Positions 15,408 to 23,820 of a stretch of DNA of 31,805 nucleotides are shown piece after piece. The notes beneath the pieces are model-generated. The model did no database searches. It was not told the DNA's origin and saw nothing but the letters and a program-made list of their open reading frames with translations. This DNA is from Avimicrobium caecorum (lineage in GTDB: Bacteria > Bacillota > Clostridia > Oscillospirales > Ruminococcaceae). The stretch is from contig CAJFNJ010000037.1 in the NCBI GenBank assembly GCA_904394705.1, forward strand, positions 1 through 31,805, given 5' to 3'. Each line of letters starts with the position of its first letter. Positions within the stretch are counted from its first letter, which is position 1. Position numbers and translations under genes: made by a program.

Positions 15408-16334
15408 TTACCGGGCACCCTTCTCATAGGGGACACCGTCTGCCTTGGGAGCCACAGCCTTGCCGACAAACAGCACCAGTACCAGGATTGTGAGCACATA
15501 GGGCAGCATGGACAGCAGCTGGGGCGAAATGCTGGAGCTGCCGCCGCCGAGCATAACCACCAGTGCCTGTGCAAAGGCAAAGACCAGACAGGCCAGGAAT
15601 GCTCCATGGGGAGTCCACTTGCCGAAGATCACTGCCGCCATGGCGATGAAGCCCTGACCCGAAATGACCGTGGGGGTGAACAGCGAAACCACAGCCAGCG
15701 ACTGAGCCGCGCCGCCGAAGCCAGCGAGGACGCCGGAAATGATAACAGCCGCATACCGCACCGCATAGACATTGACACCCAGGGTATCCGCGGCGGCGGG
15801 ATGCTCACCCACTGCCCGCAGACGCAGGCCCCACTTGGTACGGTAGAGCACGAACCAGATCACACCGGTGAGCACCAGGGCGATCACAAAGGTGATGTCC
15901 ACATCGAAGTTGCGCAGGGCACCCTCCGGCTGCAGGCCCAGCAGGCTCATCAGCTTGGGCATCTGCTTGGGCACCGGCTTGGACATGGTAGCGCCGTCAA
16001 AGAACAGACGGCAGAGGAACAGAGCCAGGCCCTGTCCGATGAAGTTGAGGGCAACGCCCGAGATGGTCTGATTGGCCTTGAAGGTGATGGAGGCCACTGC
16101 GTGCAGCAGAGCCAGCAGACCGCCTGCCAGACCCGCTGCCAGGAAGCCGATCCAGGGGCTGGCGCTGTAATAGCCAGCTGCCGCACCGGCAAAGGCACCG
16201 ATCACCATCATGCCTTCCAGGCCGATGTTGATGACGCCGGAGCGCTCACTGACGACGCCGCCCAGAGCGGTGAGGATCAGCGGGGCTGCATACATAAATG
16301 TAATGGTGATTGCCAGAAAAATATTACTTGCCAT
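15408..16334 (-). CDS. Nucleoside ABC transporter permease (NupQ/YufQ-like)
   Basis: A 308-residue inner-membrane permease of the BPD_transp_2 type, with about eight to ten hydrophobic helices. The segment GVVSERSGVINIGLEGMMVI near residues 26-45 is the hallmark of guanosine/nucleoside and BmpA-linked permeases. The later LRAVGEHPAAADTLGVNVYA is the cytoplasmic loop contacting the ATPase. It is shorter than its partner permease, as usual for NupQ against NupP. Its ATG overlaps the end of the upstream permease gene by 11 bases and has GGAGGGG eight bases upstream. It forms an importer with the products of the next two genes upstream. Family members carry guanosine, other nucleosides or riboside-like compounds. 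Confidence 0.92.
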   Translation of the reverse strand: MASNIFLAITITFMYAAPLILTALGGVVSERSGVINIGLEGMMVIGAFAGAAAGYYSASPWIGFLAAGLAGGLLALLHAVASITFKANQTISGVALNFIGQGLALFLCRLFFDGATMSKPVPKQMPKLMSLLGLQPEGALRNFDVDITFVIALVLTGVIWFVLYRTKWGLRLRAVGEHPAAADTLGVNVYAVRYAAVIISGVLAGFGGAAQSLAVVSLFTPTVISGQGFIAMAAVIFGKWTPHGAFLACLVFAFAQALVVMLGGGSSSISPQLLSMLPYVLTILVLVLFVGKAVAPKADGVPYEKGAR

Positions 16335-17460
16335 TGCTTCTGCCCCTCCTCTTTTCCAGATAGTCAGCCAGCATGCGGAAGGCTCCCGACATGGCGATGA
16401 AGAAGATGATGGTACCGATCACGATATTGATGATCTCACTGGGAGCACCCAGATCTGCTTGAATGGAGCTGCCGCCGTACTGCAGTCCCGCGAACAGCAG
16501 TGCCGAAGCGATCACGCCCAGCGGCGAGGTATTTGCCATCAGCGCCACCGAGATACCATCGAAGCCATAACCGGGCTGGGAGGTAAGGGTGGTGATGCGG
16601 TGGGGCATGGCACCGGTGATGACAATGGCGCCGGCCAGACCTGCCAGAGCGCCTGCAAAGGCCAGGGACAGGATAATATTCTTGTTGACATTGATGCCGG
16701 CAAACCGGGCGGCTTCACTGCCGGAGCCCACGGCCCGCATCTCATAGCCCCGGGTGGTGCGGTTTAGAATGAACCATACCAGGAAGGCTGCGGCAATCGC
16801 CAGGAAGATGCCGTAGTTGAGGTCAGTCTTGATGAGCACATCGCCCAGGATGGGATGGGTGCCGTCCAGCAGCCATTCCCGACCGGCATCGGAGGTCTTC
16901 CACTCGTTGAGGATTACGATCCAGGAACTGGGGAGCACCTCATAGGAAGCCTCGGTCTGGGGCTTCTTGAGCCAGGGCATACCGATCATGAAGTTATTGA
17001 AGTACAGGGCGATCCAGTTGAGCATGATGCCCGAGATAACCTCATGGATGCCGAACTTGGCCTTGAGCACACCCACCAGGGCGCCCCACAGGCCGGCAGC
17101 GGCGATGGCTGCCAGAGCCACCGCGATGAAGTGGATCACCGGCGGGAGCTCGATGCAGTAGCCGACCACGACTGCTGCCACCATGCCCATGATGGCCTGG
17201 CCCTCAGCGCCGATATTGAACATGCCGGTCTTGAAGGCAAAAGAAATGCTCAGTCCGGTGAAGATGAGCGGTGTGGCCCGGATGATCACCTGGACAATAT
17301 ACTTGGGTTTGGAAAAAATGCCGCTGATCATCGAAGCATAGGCAGCTGCCGGATTGTAGCCCGCAATGGACAGGACAATGGCTCCGACAATAAAGCCCAT
17401 CACGATCGAGATCAGGATACCGGTGATCGGCCGGCGAAGTGCTTTTTCGAGTTGTTTCAT
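16324..17460 (-). CDS. Nucleoside ABC transporter permease (NupP/YufP-like)
   Basis: A 378-residue permease of the BPD_transp_2 family. The N-terminal helix follows a short basic stretch; SGIFSKPKYIVQVIIRATPL and AFKTGMFNIGAEGQAIMGMV near residues 50-95 are typical of the larger permease of nucleoside importers. The EMRAVGSGSEAARFAGINVN loop near 245-264 is the ATPase-coupling region. The ATG at 17460 overlaps the ATPase stop as TGATG, so translation is coupled; a GTG three bases upstream is a less likely start. GGAGGAAAG is the ribosome binding site. With its partners it would import nucleosides across the cytoplasmic membrane. Confidence 0.92.
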   Translation of the reverse strand: MKQLEKALRRPITGILISIVMGFIVGAIVLSIAGYNPAAAYASMISGIFSKPKYIVQVIIRATPLIFTGLSISFAFKTGMFNIGAEGQAIMGMVAAVVVGYCIELPPVIHFIAVALAAIAAAGLWGALVGVLKAKFGIHEVISGIMLNWIALYFNNFMIGMPWLKKPQTEASYEVLPSSWIVILNEWKTSDAGREWLLDGTHPILGDVLIKTDLNYGIFLAIAAAFLVWFILNRTTRGYEMRAVGSGSEAARFAGINVNKNIILSLAFAGALAGLAGAIVITGAMPHRITTLTSQPGYGFDGISVALMANTSPLGVIASALLFAGLQYGGSSIQADLGAPSEIINIVIGTIIFFIAMSGAFRMLADYLEKRRGRSNGK

Positions 17461-18992
17461 CACTTCTTTCCTCCTGCCATCAGAAGGCCGATGTGGTTCT
17501 CATCCGCGTTTTCCGCGTCAATGGTATCCACAATCGTTCCGTCATAAATAATTGCGATCCGGTCAGATACATCCATGACCTCGTCCAGTTCCAGCGATAC
17601 CAGCAGTACCGCCTTGCCCTGATCCCGGGCTTCGATCAGCGCCTTGTGCACATACTCGATGGCGCCTACATCCAGTCCTCGGGTGGGCTGCACCGCAATG
17701 AGCACATCCGGGTCGTTGTCCACTTCCCGGGCAATGATGAGCTTCTGCTGGTTGCCGCCCGAAAGTCCCCGGGCCGCACTGTTTTCACAGCCCGCAGGCC
17801 GCACATCGAACCGTTCGATCAGCTCGGTGGCATGGCTGCGGATGGCCTTGAGATTCAGCACACCCTTCCGGGAGAAGGGCTCCCGGCGGAACTTCTCAAT
17901 GACGAAGTTCTCTGCCACTGTGAAGTCCAGCACCAGACCATGCTTGTGCCGGTCCTCGGGAATGGTGGCGATTCCGGCTGCCAGTGTATCCGACGGGGTA
18001 CGGTTCTGGATCTCCTTATCCCGTACCCGGATGCTGCCCGCCTTGGACGGCACCATGTTCATGATGGCTTCCACCAGTTCATGCTGTCCGTTGCCGTCAA
18101 TGCCGGCGATGCCCAGGATCTCGCCCCGGCGCACCTCCAGGCTGAGGTTCTTCACCCGCTCGATTCCACGGGTATCCTCGACGGTCAGGCCCGCAATCGA
18201 GAACAGCACCTCACCGGGATTGGCCTTCTCCTTGGCAACGGTGAGCTTTACTTCCCGTCCCACCATCATCGAGGCCAGTTCCATCTCATCCACATCCGAA
18301 ACCTTGACTGTATCAATGTATCTGCCCCGGCGGATAATGGTGCAGTAGTCTGCCGACTTCTTGATCTCACCGAGCTTATGGGTGATGATGATAATGGTCT
18401 TGCCATCGTTGGCCAGACGGTGCATGATCTCAATGAGTTCATTGATCTCCTGAGGAGTCAGCACAGCGGTGGGCTCGTCCAGGATCAGGATCTCCGCACC
18501 GCGGTACAGAGCCTTGAGGATCTCCACACGCTGCTGCATGCCCACCGAAATATCCTCGATCTTGGCATCGGGATCGATGGTCAGGCCATATTTTTCCGAA
18601 AGCTCCAGTACATCCTTCCGGGTGGCTGCCTCATCAATGACGCCGCCAAACCGTGTTTTTTCCATACCGAGCATGATATTCTGTGTAACTGTGAACGGTT
18701 CCACCAGCATGAAGTGCTGATGCACCATGCCGATTCCCAGCTTGATGGCTGTATTGGGATTCTTGATAACCGCTTTCTGACCGTTGATCCGGATCTCGCC
18801 TTCATCCGCCTGATACAGTCCGTACAGGACATTCATCAATGTGGATTTACCGGCGCCGTTCTCGCCCAGAAGCGCGTGGATGCTTCCCTTTTCCACGCTG
18901 AGCTGCACGCCGTTCAGTGCGCAGAAGGAGCCAAAATACTTGCTGATCCCCTGCATTTCAACGGCATACACTTTTTCTGAAGCTGCTGACAC
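17460..18992 (-). CDS. Nucleoside ABC transporter ATP-binding protein (NupO/YufO-like)
   Basis: A 510-residue ATPase with two fused nucleotide-binding domains, as in the NupO/RbsA group. The first half has Walker A GENGAGKST, a signature-like VGMQQRVEILKAL and Walker B ILILDEPTAVL. The second half has a degenerate Walker A (GIDGNGQHELVE) and LSGGNQQKLIIARE, then VLIAVQPTRGLDVG, both normal for this family. The frame is open to 19058, but a GTG at 18992 preceded by GAGAGGGTG is preferred, because the protein then opens shortly before the conserved EMQGISKYFG strand. It heads the operon in this window. The BMP-type substrate-binding lipoprotein usually located just upstream is absent; bases 18993-19171 are AT-rich leader with no clear promoter. 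Confidence 0.9.
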   Translation of the reverse strand: MSAASEKVYAVEMQGISKYFGSFCALNGVQLSVEKGSIHALLGENGAGKSTLMNVLYGLYQADEGEIRINGQKAVIKNPNTAIKLGIGMVHQHFMLVEPFTVTQNIMLGMEKTRFGGVIDEAATRKDVLELSEKYGLTIDPDAKIEDISVGMQQRVEILKALYRGAEILILDEPTAVLTPQEINELIEIMHRLANDGKTIIIITHKLGEIKKSADYCTIIRRGRYIDTVKVSDVDEMELASMMVGREVKLTVAKEKANPGEVLFSIAGLTVEDTRGIERVKNLSLEVRRGEILGIAGIDGNGQHELVEAIMNMVPSKAGSIRVRDKEIQNRTPSDTLAAGIATIPEDRHKHGLVLDFTVAENFVIEKFRREPFSRKGVLNLKAIRSHATELIERFDVRPAGCENSAARGLSGGNQQKLIIAREVDNDPDVLIAVQPTRGLDVGAIEYVHKALIEARDQGKAVLLVSLELDEVMDVSDRIAIIYDGTIVDTIDAENADENHIGLLMAGGKK

Positions 18993-19171
18993 GCTCTTCA
19001 CCCTCTCTGACAGATTGTTGATACAGCCCAATCTCAGTATTGACCTGGTACAAGCCATATATATTAAGTATATCGTAGTTTGACGAAAAATGCTACCAGA
19101 AAATCCCGTGCTTCCGCCTGCTCATTCTCGTAAATATTAACAAAATTTTAATTCCAGATTTTATCTATGAT

Positions 19172-19216
19172 ACAAAAAGGAACTGCCTTCCCCCTTCCGG
19201 AGAAAGACAGTTCCTT
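19172..19216 (-). terminator. Rho-independent terminator after the flavodoxin gene
   Basis: AAGGAACTG and CAGTTCCTT form a 9-base stem with a 22-base loop, followed on the minus strand by a T run. It lies 22 bases beyond the stop at 19239 and separates the flavodoxin gene from the nucleoside transporter genes. Confidence 0.75.
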
Positions 19217-19238
19217 CGTTTCAGATCAAAGATACCGG

Positions 19239-19712
19239 TTACAGTCTGGCTGCCTGTGCTGCCACACGCTCACCCAGGGTGACAAACTGTTCCTTCTGCT
19301 CTTCCACATGACCGCCCAGCGCAATGGCGCCCAGATGGGTCAGCGGTTCGCCCAGTGCACAGCCGCCCGAGTATACCAGCATGCCCTTGCAGAGCATCCG
19401 TACCACATTGTTCTGCAGCGCGATCTCGCAGCCGCCCTGCAGGTATCCGGCAGTGCCGAAGGTGGCGCCGATCTTTCCGGCGAGCGGCAGCTTGGTTTCA
19501 TCAAAGAACTTCTTCATCTGCCAGCAGGTATCTGCATAGAAGGTCGGTGCGCCGAATACCACAGCCTTGGCCTCTGCCACAAACGCCTCGTCGATCTTGT
19601 CCAGCTCAAACAGACCCACTTCCGCGCCTGCCTTCTTCATGCCTTCAGCCACATACTCCGCAGCCTGCTTGGTATTGCCCGATTCCGAATAGTATACGAT
19701 TGCCAGTTTCAT
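19239..19712 (-). CDS. Flavodoxin-family protein (NADPH-dependent FMN reductase-like)
   Basis: A 157-residue flavodoxin-fold protein. AIVYYSESGNTKQAAEYVAE is the N-terminal FMN phosphate loop, and VVFGAPTFYADTCWQMKKFF followed by KIGATFGTAGYLQGGCE are the segments around the isoalloxazine ring in the WrbA/FMN-reductase-like branch. It would bind FMN in the cytoplasm and act in electron transfer or quinone/flavin reduction; the partner is unknown. AAAGGAGAACGG precedes the ATG. It stands alone: the nearest same-strand gene upstream is 135 bases away and a terminator follows it. It is one of three dissimilar flavodoxin-like genes in the window. Confidence 0.87.
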   Translation of the reverse strand: MKLAIVYYSESGNTKQAAEYVAEGMKKAGAEVGLFELDKIDEAFVAEAKAVVFGAPTFYADTCWQMKKFFDETKLPLAGKIGATFGTAGYLQGGCEIALQNNVVRMLCKGMLVYSGGCALGEPLTHLGAIALGGHVEEQKEQFVTLGERVAAQAARL

Positions 19713-19847
19713 TTTCCGTTCTCCTTTCCATCACTGCCGGTGCCGATCACCGGTATTATCAGTTTCAATATACTACTTGCCCGGTATAGATTCAAGCTGT
19801 TTCCGCTCCATTCTCCCACCGACACAAATCTGTACGGAAAAATCTGG

Positions 19848-21005
19848 TCACTTTGACTGACGCTCCGCCACAGCCTGCAGCAGATCCTCCCGGCTGAACG
19901 CCGTTTCCAGCTCATAATAGGTAAATACCCAGACTGTATCGCCGGACTGGACGATCATCTCGTTCCTGGCAGTCCATATTCCATCGAACCGGGAATCATT
20001 CAGGCGGGTGTAGTCCGCCGGACTGCTGCTCCAGGCGCTGTCCCACATGAGCGATTCCACAAAGGAATCCGCCATCTGCGGCCGGCGCAGGCAGTAGACA
20101 TCCTGATAAAGCCAGACAATATCCTCCTTCTGGGGCTGGTAAACCTGTTCGTTGGTGTACCAGTTCTCGCTGAGCAGACCCTTCTCATAGCGAAGCCCGC
20201 TGGGCCCGTTGGTGAAATAGGAATGCCGCTCCCCTTCCACCCCCAATTCCTCCAGCGTCAGATAGGGGCCGTCGGACACCTCCGGCATATCGCCCCGGTA
20301 GGCGCCCAGATACTGGAACCCCATCACGGTCAGGGAATACACCACGGCACAGGCGGACATCAGCCGGATGCCTTTATAGAACCAGTTTCTCCTTCTGGGG
20401 GTGTGGTCCATGGGTATGCCCTTGCGCAGGCGGCGGTACAGCTGTCCGATGCGGATGTTCCCGTAGAGCAGTGAGAACAATCCCCAGAACAGCATCGCCG
20501 CCAGTGTCAGCACAATGCCGGTATCCGATACAAACACATGGTACCAGCTTCCCCACCAGTTGCCGAAGGTGCGGCTGCCGAAGGAGAAATAGAACAAGGT
20601 ATTGACCGCAAATATCACAATGAGCAGAATCCAGCTGGACACATAGCTCCGGCGCAGTCCCCGGAGCACCAGGGCCTGCTGACGGGGATCGGTATAGAAT
20701 TCCGGGGCATCGCTGTCCGCCGGGGAGGAGAAGATGTGGAAAAGCCCATGTCCGGTGACATACTTCCAGCCGCATTCCTCATAGACGCTGATCTGTTCCT
20801 CCGGCAGGCCGTGATCCGGGTCCAGGAAGCGCAGATCCGCCAGCTCCACCCGGTAGCGCATGGCTGCCGGCTCCCCGCGGCGGAACCGGGAGAACCAGGC
20901 GCCCCGCTTCTCCAGGAACCACCCCTTTGCCGCCATTTCAGAATAAAACTGTTCGGTTTCCCCGATGGCAAATTCCATCGGATGCAGTGCGTACCGCCGT
21001 TTCAT
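19848..21005 (-). CDS. DUF2812 domain-containing membrane protein
   Basis: A 385-residue protein. The first 120 residues (from RYALHPMEFAIGETEQFYSE to the HIFSSP segment) match DUF2812, whose members are usually encoded beside PadR regulators. About four hydrophobic segments follow, for example SWILLIVIFAVNTLFYFSF near 142-160, a pair near 180-200 and one near 240. The last 130 residues are soluble and rich in tyrosine and tryptophan. The start ATG overlaps the PadR stop (ATGA), so translation is coupled, and PadR is the likely regulator. The function of DUF2812 is not established; a membrane stress or drug-response role is often guessed from the PadR linkage. There is no clear terminator before the flavodoxin gene. 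Confidence 0.85.
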   Translation of the reverse strand: MKRRYALHPMEFAIGETEQFYSEMAAKGWFLEKRGAWFSRFRRGEPAAMRYRVELADLRFLDPDHGLPEEQISVYEECGWKYVTGHGLFHIFSSPADSDAPEFYTDPRQQALVLRGLRRSYVSSWILLIVIFAVNTLFYFSFGSRTFGNWWGSWYHVFVSDTGIVLTLAAMLFWGLFSLLYGNIRIGQLYRRLRKGIPMDHTPRRRNWFYKGIRLMSACAVVYSLTVMGFQYLGAYRGDMPEVSDGPYLTLEELGVEGERHSYFTNGPSGLRYEKGLLSENWYTNEQVYQPQKEDIVWLYQDVYCLRRPQMADSFVESLMWDSAWSSSPADYTRLNDSRFDGIWTARNEMIVQSGDTVWVFTYYELETAFSREDLLQAVAERQSK

Positions 21006-21313
21006 TTGAGTTCCTCCTCCAGTATGTTTCCATCCTGCACCATGGTCTTGAGCCGCCGGTATTCCTCCAGCAGCGCCTGTGTCCCCGCCTCGGTGATGGC
21101 GTAGACCTTGCGCCGGCCCTCCGCACTCTCCAGGCGGATATACCCCTCGGTGTGCATCCGGGTCAGAATACCGTACAGCGTCCCCGGTCCCAGCACCAGC
21201 CGTCCTCCGGACAGCTCCCGGACCCGCTGCATGACCCCATATCCATGCACCGGATGCAGCAGCGCCAACAGAATATAATACATGGCTTCGCTCATGGGCT
21301 GACGCTCCGGCAT
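21002..21313 (-). CDS. PadR family transcriptional regulator
   Basis: A 103-residue winged-helix repressor. SEAMYYILLALLHPVHGYGVMQRV followed by LVLGPGTLYGILTRMHTEGYI is the PadR helix-turn-helix region, and RKVYAITEAGTQALLEE is the wing and last helix. The frame extends to a TTG at 21337, but the ATG at 21313 is chosen: AAGGAGGG is eight bases upstream, which places the ribosome binding site inside the longer frame. It is the first gene of a two-gene operon with the DUF2812 protein. PadR proteins usually repress their own operon and release DNA on binding a small molecule; the palindrome at 21350-21361 is a fitting operator. Confidence 0.9.
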   Translation of the reverse strand: MPERQPMSEAMYYILLALLHPVHGYGVMQRVRELSGGRLVLGPGTLYGILTRMHTEGYIRLESAEGRRKVYAITEAGTQALLEEYRRLKTMVQDGNILEEELK

Positions 21314-21349
21314 ATCCGGGTCCCTCCTTCTGCTCAACTATTACGCGTC

Positions 21350-21398
21350 ACGATATATCGTCTGACATAATAATAGCACAACCGGAACACCAATGCAA
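21350..21398 (-). promoter_or_regulatory. Promoter of the PadR-DUF2812 operon with operator-like palindrome
   Basis: On the minus strand TTGCAT (21393-21398), a 17-base spacer and TATTAT (21370-21375) form a sound promoter. A perfect 12-base palindrome ACGATATATCGT at 21350-21361 begins 8 bases after the -10 and would cover the transcription start, suiting autorepression by PadR. Confidence 0.65.
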
Positions 21399-21478
21399 CA
21401 AATTTCATATCAATCCACAAACTTATTCCCCCAAAATAGAATGAAATGTCGAATTTGGAAATTGTTTGGAAATTTTTA

Positions 21479-21507
21479 TTGAACTTTGTCAATAAAAGTA
21501 ATAAAAT
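21479..21507 (+). promoter_or_regulatory. Promoter of the chemoreceptor gene
   Basis: TTGAAC (21479-21484) and TAAAAT (21502-21507) are separated by 17 bases. It resembles a sigma-A-type promoter, not a flagellar sigma-28 promoter. The leader to the TTG start at 21557 is about 45 bases. Confidence 0.6.
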
Positions 21508-21556
21508 AATTGTGCAAGAATTAAAATCTAACACAATAAAGTTGGGAGCGAGAACT

Positions 21557-21670
21557 TTGAAAAGCATACGCACAAAAATCATGGCGGGTATTGTCTGTAC
21601 CGTTACAGCATTTCTGCTGATTGTCGGCGGAGTGAGCATCTATATGAGCTACTCCAGTTCTGTCAGCTAG
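21557..21670 (+). pseudogene. 5' segment of the chemoreceptor gene, cut by an in-frame TAG
   Basis: Starting at a TTG (21557) with GGGAG eight bases upstream, this frame encodes 37 residues: a short basic start and a membrane helix (IMAGIVCTVTAFLLIVGGVS), then a TAG at 21668-21670. The same frame continues without further stops through the chemoreceptor body to 23626. The segment is exactly the first transmembrane helix expected for a dCache chemoreceptor. Together the pieces make one gene of about 688 codons interrupted by one stop. A single C-to-T change in a CAG codon would explain it. Sequencing error, recent mutation or stop-codon read-through are all possible. Confidence 0.7.
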
Positions 21671-21682
21671 CTGGAAGATTCC

Positions 21683-23626
21683 ATGAAAACCACAGCTACC
21701 ATCACAGCCAGCCGTATCGAAAAAGAGCTGGAAGCCTATCAGAATGTAGCTATATCCTTCGGTGCCCGGAGCGACATCGCCGGAAACACCCTGACCGCTG
21801 AGGAAAAAGCGACTCTGATGAATCAGTGGGCTCAGAAATACAACATGACACGTTCCAACATCCTGGATGCCAACGGTATTGGCCTGCTGGATGGAAACGA
21901 CTATTCCGACCGTGACTACTATACCGAGTGTATGAAGGGCAACAGCTACATCTCCACTCCGGTTGTGAGCAAGGTAACCGGTGAACTGACCATCATCGTT
22001 GCCGCTCCCCTGTGGGAAAACGGCGTTGTGGACAGCAATGTCATCGGCGTGGTATACTTCGTACCCCAAGAGACCTTCCTCAATGATATTGTAAGCTCCA
22101 TCCACATCAGCGAAAACGGCAGCGCCTACATGCTGGATAAGAACGGCAACACCATTGCCCATGAGGATATCCAGATGGTGCGCAACCAGGACAATACCAT
22201 CGCTGATTCCAAGAACGATCCCTCTCTGAAGGATCTGGCTGCACACGAATCTAAGATGATCGCCGGTGAGTCGGGCAGCGGTACCTATGAATACAACGGC
22301 GAGACCAAGTACATCGCATACAGCCCTGTTGCTAATACCGACGGCTGGAGTGTTGCCATCAATGCTCCTGTCAGCGACTTCACTCAGGCCACTGTACAGG
22401 CTATCTGGGTTGTGATCGCTCTGGTGATCGTTTCCATTATTGTGGCTGTGCTGATCGGCTTCCGTCTGGCAGCTCTCATCTCCAAGCCCATCACCCTCTG
22501 CGCCAATCGTCTGAACCTTCTGGCAGAAGGCGACCTGCGCACCCCCGTTCCGCAGATCACAACCAAGGACGAAACCGGAGTTCTGGCAAAGTCCACCGGT
22601 ATTATTGTAGATACCCTGTCTGCCCTGATTGACGACGAGTGCTACCTGCTGGAATCCATGGCAGCCGGCAACTTCGATGTGGACTCCAAGGATAAGAGCC
22701 TGTATCGCGGTGACTTCACCACCCTGCTGACCTCCATTGAAAACATCATCGACAAGCTCAGCGATACCCTGCATCAGATCAACATTGCGGCTGATCAGGT
22801 ATCCGCCGGATCGGATCAGGTATCGGCTGGTGCGCAGGCTCTGAGCCAGGGCGCCACCGAACAGGCCTCCTCGGTACAGGAGCTGGCTGCTACCATCACT
22901 GAGATTTCCAACAACACCCTTAATACTTCCAATGCTGCCCGTCAGGCCAGTGATACTGCTACCAACGCCGGCAACCAGCTGATGACCACCAAGGATAAGA
23001 TGGAAGAACTGGTTTCCGCTATGCAGGACATCAAGAACAGCTCGAACCAGATCCGCAATATCATCAAAACCATTGAGGACATTGCGTTCCAGACCAATAT
23101 CCTGGCTCTGAACGCTGCTGTGGAAGCAGCCCGTGCAGGTGCTGCCGGACGCGGCTTCGCAGTTGTAGCCGATGAAGTCCGCAACCTCGCCTCCAAGAGC
23201 TCGGAGGCCTCCAAGAACACCTCTGCCCTGATCGCTGATTCCATCGTTTCGGTAGAGCGTGGCTCCAGCATCGTGGACGAAGTGGCTGGCCTCATGGATG
23301 CAACTGCTGAGGGCGCCCGTGCCGCAGTTTCCATCATAGACACTATTTCCCAGGAAACTGACAACGAAGCTCAGGCAATCAAGCAGGTTACTGTGGGCAT
23401 CGATCAGATCTCCAGCGTTGTACAGACCAACTCCGCTACTGCCGAGCAGAGCGCTGCCGCCAGCGAAGAGCTGTCCGGTCAGGCCAATATGCTCCGTGAG
23501 CTGATCAGCGGCTTCAAGCTGCGCAATGTCAGCACCGGATCTTCCTGGCAGTCCTTCGGAATGTCTGACTCCGCTTCGAACACTTCGGATCGTGAATCCG
23601 TTCCGTTCGGCAGCGACAAGTACTAA
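21683..23626 (+). CDS. Methyl-accepting chemotaxis protein (dCache sensor), missing its first helix
   Basis: A 647-residue body of a chemoreceptor. Residues 1-230 form a periplasmic-type dCache ligand domain (for example LDANGIGLLDGNDYSDRDYY and SGSGTYEYNGETKYIAYSPV). A membrane helix follows (AIWVVIALVIVSIIVAVLIG), then a HAMP-like linker, a second HAMP-like region and the signalling coiled coil, with the invariant hairpin segment IAFQTNILALNAAVEAARAG and GFAVVADEVRNLA. It has no C-terminal CheR-docking pentapeptide. If translation begins at the ATG at 21683, which has only a weak GGAAG site, the sensor domain would lack its first membrane anchor and remain in the cytoplasm, so the product would probably not sense external ligands. 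No other chemotaxis gene is in the window. A terminator follows. Confidence 0.88.
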   Translation: MKTTATITASRIEKELEAYQNVAISFGARSDIAGNTLTAEEKATLMNQWAQKYNMTRSNILDANGIGLLDGNDYSDRDYYTECMKGNSYISTPVVSKVTGELTIIVAAPLWENGVVDSNVIGVVYFVPQETFLNDIVSSIHISENGSAYMLDKNGNTIAHEDIQMVRNQDNTIADSKNDPSLKDLAAHESKMIAGESGSGTYEYNGETKYIAYSPVANTDGWSVAINAPVSDFTQATVQAIWVVIALVIVSIIVAVLIGFRLAALISKPITLCANRLNLLAEGDLRTPVPQITTKDETGVLAKSTGIIVDTLSALIDDECYLLESMAAGNFDVDSKDKSLYRGDFTTLLTSIENIIDKLSDTLHQINIAADQVSAGSDQVSAGAQALSQGATEQASSVQELAATITEISNNTLNTSNAARQASDTATNAGNQLMTTKDKMEELVSAMQDIKNSSNQIRNIIKTIEDIAFQTNILALNAAVEAARAGAAGRGFAVVADEVRNLASKSSEASKNTSALIADSIVSVERGSSIVDEVAGLMDATAEGARAAVSIIDTISQETDNEAQAIKQVTVGIDQISSVVQTNSATAEQSAAASEELSGQANMLRELISGFKLRNVSTGSSWQSFGMSDSASNTSDRESVPFGSDKY

Positions 23627-23640
23627 TCCAGAAATCTGAA

Positions 23641-23669
23641 AAGGCCGGGCTTTACGCCCGGTCTTTTTA
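23641..23669 (+). terminator. Rho-independent terminator after the chemoreceptor gene
   Basis: GGCCGGGC and GCCCGGTC (one wobble pair, 5-base loop) precede TTTTTAT, 15 bases after the stop codon. Confidence 0.85.
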
Positions 23670-23773
23670 TATGCAGTCCGATGCCTGAAACGGGTTTCCC
23701 CCAGCCTCCGCCAGACAGAACAGAAGCTGTCAGGCCTGCCGCATCTCCCCTGCCCCATATCTCCAAGGCAAAT

Positions 23774-23811
23774 GAAAATCCCCTGGCTCCCAGATGAGCC
23801 AGGGGATTTTC
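23774..23811. terminator. Terminator for the diguanylate cyclase gene
   Basis: A perfect 16-base stem (GAAAATCCCCTGGCTC and its complement) around a 6-base loop lies 10 bases after the minus-strand stop at 23821. T-rich flanks on both sides allow bidirectional use between the convergent cyclase and chemoreceptor genes. Confidence 0.88.
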
Positions 23812-23820
23812 TCTTAGCAG

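Noticed and set aside
21521..23758. 745-codon minus-strand frame opposite the chemoreceptor
   Set aside because: Antisense shadow with repetitive G/H/Q/D composition. The plus-strand chemoreceptor motifs are unmistakable.
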